DNA of 64,000 nt from NCBI RefSeq assembly GCF_014839805.1, contig NC_051129.1:7940920-8004919 (forward strand), read 5' to 3'. Both the position numbers and the translations under genes were made by a program. The notes under the pieces were generated by a model, which did no database searches, was not told the DNA's origin, and saw only the letters and a list, made by a program, of their open reading frames with translations. This stretch comes from Manduca sexta. Lineage: Eukaryota; Arthropoda; Insecta; Lepidoptera; Sphingidae. Positions 48,601 to 54,600 of this stretch are shown piece after piece (position 1 is the first letter of the stretch; the number at the start of each line of letters is the position of its first letter).

Positions 48601-51600
48601 CAGTGAGGGCGTGCTTAAAATGCACTGCGAGGACTCCAAGGCTGTGGAGTGGCTAAAAGAAACTGTGGCCACTCTAGAGTCACCAATCCCGGGGACAATC
48701 CTGGTTGTCAGGCGCCAGAAGCGCCAGGAGGGGAACACACCTGGCACTTTTCTGGTGCTTGGCATACCAGCGGACGAGATCCCCAACATAATGGCGAGAG
48801 GGCGAAGGCTCTGCTACAAGCTGGGCAACGCCTACATCCGCTTCTTCGGCAACAAGGGAAGGTTGCAGGAAATGCCACCCGACCAAGTTGAGACGGCGCC
48901 TACATCCGGGACCTCCAGCGACCCCTCCGCTGCAAAGCAGAAGGTGCGCGCTGGGAAGGACCTGGTGATGGCAGCGTCTGTGTCCACGGCTAACCAGCCA
49001 ATCTTCGCCGAAAGGCAAAGTGCGGTTGGAGAACCAATGGTCACCCAACACTCCTCCGCCGAAAGGCAGAGGCAGGATGGGATGTCAGTTTGCTCGCTGA
49101 CTACCACCGACGGAGACGCCAGTTATGGCGATCTGGAGGAGGCTGTCGCGCATCTGGCTGACCAGGACATTCCGTTGGGGACGGATGAGGAAGTGAGCAG
49201 CCCCCTTCGCTCCTCCTCGCCTCACTAACTTAATACAAGCCAACCTCCAGCATAAACAAGCTGCAGCGGCCACCCTGCGTAGAGCACTGGAGGTAAACAA
49301 CAGGACCATCGCCCTTATCCAGGAGCCGTGGATAAGGAAGGACAGAATCTGCGGTCTGAGCAACATCGGAGGTAAGATCCTACTTGATACCACCGTCAAT
49401 AACCCACGCACCTGCATCTACGTACCCAAATCAATTGACGCAGTTATAATTAATGAGTTCTGTTCCAGAGACCTGACCACAGTCAGGCTCCGGAGCAGCT
49501 GTCCTAGCATCCCGGAAGTAATACTAGCGTCCGCCTACCTACCGGGCGACGCGGACGTACCGACGGTCGAGCTAGTGAACCTAATCAGACACTGCGAAGA
49601 CAAGAAGCTTGAGCTGATCATCTCGGCGGACGCGAACGCTCATCATACTATCTGGGGTGGCGGCGCTTCCAATAAAAGAGGTGATGACTTGGTTGAATTT
49701 TTATTCTCCACTAATCTTAGGCTCATAAACAGAGGGTCCGAACCCACTTTTGTAACTTCCAGATACCAAACTATTATAGACATAACACTGTCAACGGATA
49801 ATATTTCGGAAAAAATATCAGATTGGCAGGTATCTAACGAACTATCCAACTCGGATCACAGATGGATAAGATATAAACTGAACGTGGACACTAAGAAGCC
49901 CGAACCTTGGCGCAACCCTAGAAGAACTGATAGCGCATGGTTCGGAAAGCTGGTGTCAGCAAGCCCGAACCTCAAACATATCCCCGAGGAATATGGCGGG
50001 CCGGCTGACATAGAGAAACACGTAAATAAACTGACAGAAACACTAATAGACGCATTTCAAAAAAGCTGTCCGCTCACGGGACACACGCCTAGGACTGCCA
50101 ATCGCAGCGGCTGGTGGAGTCCTCAACTCGAGAAATTGAGATGCAAACTACGCAAACTGTTTAACAGAGCAAAAAACACAAGGAAAGCAGAAGACTGGGA
50201 TGCGTACAAGGCAACCCAGGCAGCATACAAGAAATGCATCCGGGTACGGAAGCGCGAATGCTGGCGAACTTTCTGTACTAACATTGAATCAAACACACAG
50301 GCAGCTAGGGTGAGAAAAATCCTATCTAAAGACCCAGATCGCAACCTAGGCTCCCTGAAGAAACCAGATAACAGCTATACAACAACTGACACAGAAATGT
50401 GCGAGCTGTTACTTAACACACACTTTCCAGGTTGCTCCGTAACGGAGAACACCACATGGGAGGAGGAAGACCAACAAAAATTTAAACTAGCAACTAGCGA
50501 CGCCATCTCTACCGCCCAGCGAGTAATCACGTTGGAAAAAGTCCTATGGGCAATAAACAGCTTCTCTGCCTATAAAGCGGCTGGTCTTGACGGCATCTTC
50601 CCAGGACTTCTACAGTGGAGCAAAAGCACAATTGCTCCACATCTAGTCAAGATCTACCGAGGATGCCTCATACACTGCTACACCCCCCATAAATGGAGAG
50701 AAGTAAAAGTAGTATTTATACCTAAACCAGGTAAGAGCGACTATACACAACCAAAATCGTATAGACCAATCAGCCTCACCTCCTTCCTTCTTAAGGCAAT
50801 GGAGAGATTGTGTGATCGAGATCTCCGAGATGAGGCTCTAACTTACCACCCTCTACATCACCAACAACACGCCTACTCCTCTGGCAAATCAACCGAATCA
50901 GCGCTTCACAATGTCATTACGACAATAGAGAGCGCACTATCAACTCAATCTTCAGCGCTTGCAGCCTTCATTGACATCGAAGGAGCTTTTGACAAGACGC
51001 AGTTTAACAGCATAAGCCGTGCACTGCTCAACCATGGTGCTGACCCGTCCACAGCCAACTGGATAGGTAATATGCTAAGGAAAAGAGCGGTGCAGGTGAC
51101 AGTCAATGGCAAAGTCCGAGCCATTGTATCAAAAGGCTGCCCACAGGGGAGAGTAATATCGCCACTCCTGTGGAACCTCGTAGTGGATGACCTAATTAGG
51201 TCACTAAACGAGGCGGGCTTCCACACTGTAGGCTATGCAGACGATGTAGCGATCCTTATTAAGGGAAAATTCGAAGGCGTCCTATGCGATCTCATGCAAG
51301 GGGCCCTCAAATCGTCGAACGATGGTGCCTAGAACAAGGACTAACGGCAAACCCATCGAAAACCGAACTCGTATTGTTCACAAGAAAGCGAACTATAGAA
51401 AATTTACGCTTACCTAAATTACAAGGCACCACGTTATCTCTTACAAAAGAGGTGAAATACCTAGGTGTCATTTTAGATAATAAACTGTTATGGAATAAAC
51501 ATCTGGACCACAAACTAGAAAAGGCCTGTATCACATTCTGGCAGTGTAAAAGACTTCTCGGCAAAACTTGGGGCGTACACCCTAAAATTGCCAGATGGCT

Positions 51601-54600
51601 ATATACTGCGGTGGTACGACCAATCACCACCTATGGTGCTGTAGTCTGGTGGCCCAGAACCAAACTATCCACAGCTAGAAACAAACTGCAGCAATTTCAG
51701 AGATTAGCGTGTACAGCTATAACGGGCTGCATGAAAACTACACCCACAGCTGCTTTAGAGGTCCTGTTGGGACTGCCGCCCCTGGATCTGTTTATCCAAC
51801 AAGAGGCAGCCTCAGCAGCAGTCAGGTTAAAGACACTCAAGCTCTGGGGTACAGCAATAGGTGCCCACGCCGAAGATTCTGGTAGAGGCCATCAACTATA
51901 AACCACTGATGGCCGCTCCCAACGACAGGGTACCCAAACATTATATCTTCGGAAAAACTACACCGTAAGGCTGACCGAAGAACAGCATGACTGGTCTGGC
52001 ACACACGAACTGCGAATATACACCGATGGGTCTAAGACCAGGACAGGATCGGGGGCAGGTGTGTTCTCACCAGAAATTAACATCAAGATATCAATGGCCT
52101 TAGGCGCACACAGTTCCATCTACCAATGTGAATGTGTCGCCATCACGGAGGCAGCCAGAGCAGTGGAAAAGCGGGGCCTTATAGGCCACAAAATACGCAT
52201 TGTATCCGGATAGCGTTGCTGTATTACGAGCCCTTGATAGCAAGACCATTCAATCAGGGCTCATACTAGAGTGCCACCAAGCACTGGAGGGTATAGGAAA
52301 GACTAACTCAGTTACCCTACAGTGGATCAAAGGGCACAGTGGCTCTCTAGGAAATGACGCAGCTGACGAGCTGGCAAAAAGAGGATCGGACCAGACTTTA
52401 CTGGGTCCCGAACCAATCATGGCGCTCCCCTTTACCAGCTGAGAACATGGCTGCGTCACAGAACACATAAACTACACGCGGATCAATGGGCGAGTATCAG
52501 TACATGCAGACAATCCCGGGAAGCCGTGCCACACCCGGACTCTCGTCTGACTAAGCGCCTTTTATCTTTGGACAGGGCATCCCTACGCATAGTCGTAGGT
52601 ACCATTACTGGACATTGCCCACTAAACAAACATTTATATGTTCTAGGTATGACCGACAGCCCCCTATGTAGGGGATGTCTGTTGGCCAACGAAACAGCTT
52701 ACCATGTCATCCTGGAATGTGAAGGAGTAGCTGCGCAACGGGCAAAAATCCTCGATTCGCCGGGGTCACTCCGAGAAGCCTGTGGAGACACCAGGAGGAT
52801 CCTGCGCTTCTGGAAGGAGTTAGGCTGGCTTGCTCTGTAGCCGGCATGCACGTCACGCACAATGGCCCGACTTTTTTACGGGCTAAGTGCGGAAAAAGGA
52901 GCCCATAACCATAACCATCAAGCTATTCATTCGTTCATAGACAATATTTTCGAAGCGAAAAGCGGGCATTTAGTTCGCGATATCGAGTTATCAAAGTTGT
53001 TACCCCTAGCCCAGGAGTGCTCGTACCTCTAGCGTACCAATTTATATTATGTATGTTTACTAGAATTCATTTACCTCATAACTCGTTTACTCTATCAGTT
53101 ATCGATTGCCTCGTAAATAAACCCAGCCCTAGAATTGTGTTTACATTGATTGTATTACGATCAACTTTGGTTTCATTTCAAATACACCTCAATACTCAAA
53201 TTGTAATGGATTGTCTAACATTGATATTGTCGATAGATGTTTAAGACAAGTTATGAGGTTTCTTAATGTTTAACTTCAATTATCTGTCGTTAATTGCTAA
53301 TTTAAAAAGGTCGGCCAGGTCACTGATAACTAGGTTTAATTTTAAAGAATTAGAATTCAAATTGTAAAGATGCTTATGAAAATAAATTTCTACCTAATTT
53401 TAATCGTTTGGGAATGAAAAAGCATTTAATGTTACTAATAATGGTTTTCTATTTTCTAGTTTGACAATAAAATTATATTCATTTGAATCAGCCTAAATAT
53501 ATATTTGTACAAAGCAATATTACAGTTGTCTTGCTTATTAGGAATTGGATGAAGATATATTAATTTTGATGACAACATATAAATGTATAACGGTTATTAA
53601 TATTGGCAGAGTATGATTTGAAATAATATTCCAAATTCAAATTCTCTAACTCACGTCTGCCTACCTACTACGCAATTGACCTAGATATTCGTAGCGCGGT
53701 TACAGCCATTATTTGGTGCGCTACTCCGAAAAACGAAAAGATGTAATTTGTCATTCTCAGAGGATTCCATCCAGACGACATCGCCAACCCGGAACGTTAC
53801 GGGACCAGCCTAAATATTTATAAATGGTCAACGCACGAGCTAGTACAAGTCATAGATTTGGGTAAGGAAGGATGTGCGCCCCTGGAGATCAGATTTCTTC
53901 ATGATCCCAAATCCGCTGTGGGATTTGTCGGGTGTGCGGTCGAGGCCAACGTCTACAGGTATGAGATTTGTATGGATTTAATATGACATTTATGACTTGA
54001 GTGAAGTAAGGTTTGGGTTACATCGTAATTTAGTTGCGTTATACAAATCTTGTTTCTATAAGCAGTAAATAACAACTAGAAAATAGATTAGTATTAAGGA
54101 GATGTATATTGTATACATCTTCTTAATACTAATCTTCTTTCTCTTTTTCTTGGTTCTTCAATCTTATGTTATAAAAATCAAAATGTTTCAGAATATCGCA
54201 ATTTATTATGTATGCAAAATCATTTTGAAATGGATGTTTAATAACGTTTATAACAATATCTATTTATCTCATGATATAGGTTCTTCAAATCTGATGACGG
54301 ATCATGGAAGAGCGAAAAAGTTATTGACATACCGGCTCAGAAATACATGAATAATGGCGTCGAGTCTGAACTGAATGGTAAATCTTGCTGTGTTCTTAAA
54401 TTTTAATTTTATTTAAGGCTGATTTTTGATTCTTCAGACGGATATTATATTTAAAATAAATTGACATTTGACTGAATATAAAAGTGAGACAATTGAGTAT
54501 CAATTTTATCTTACGACATTAATATTTAATTTGTTCGTGTTATATTTTGTCTTATAAACTACTTTTATTCAATAAAAATCAGTCTTTAGTCTACAAATCC

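Larger units (their letters stand above)
47745..52917 (+). mobile_element. Non-LTR retrotransposon, I/LOA-like, 5.2 kb, in SELENBP1 intron 5
   Basis: It has two reading frames in LINE order: ORF1 (47753-49228), then ORF2 with apurinic-type endonuclease, reverse transcriptase, RNase H and a C-terminal Cys/His motif. It has no LTRs and ends in a CCATAA-type tandem tail. A perfect 14-bp target duplication brackets it. The RNase H domain excludes Jockey and RTE and fits the I, LOA or R1-related clades; the endonuclease and tail-motif wording suggest LOA-like (from memory, moderate confidence). The left boundary is only 8 bp before the ORF1 ATG, so the copy is either slightly 5'-truncated or has a very short leader. 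It is sense to the host gene and much GC-richer than the surrounding intron. Confidence 0.92.
46496..53760 (+). other. SELENBP1 intron 5 (7.3 kb), host of the LINE insertion
   Basis: GTGAGT donor, CTCAG acceptor. About 5.2 kb of it is the retrotransposon at 47745-52917. Without that insertion the intron would be about 2.1 kb. The remaining sequence holds a 15-bp minisatellite at 46804-46870 and AT-rich DNA. Confidence 0.9.

Noticed and set aside
47740..49417. Several 60-125-codon open frames on the minus strand across the LINE ORF1
   Set aside because: They are GC-driven shadows opposite the real ORF1 and ORF2 frames.
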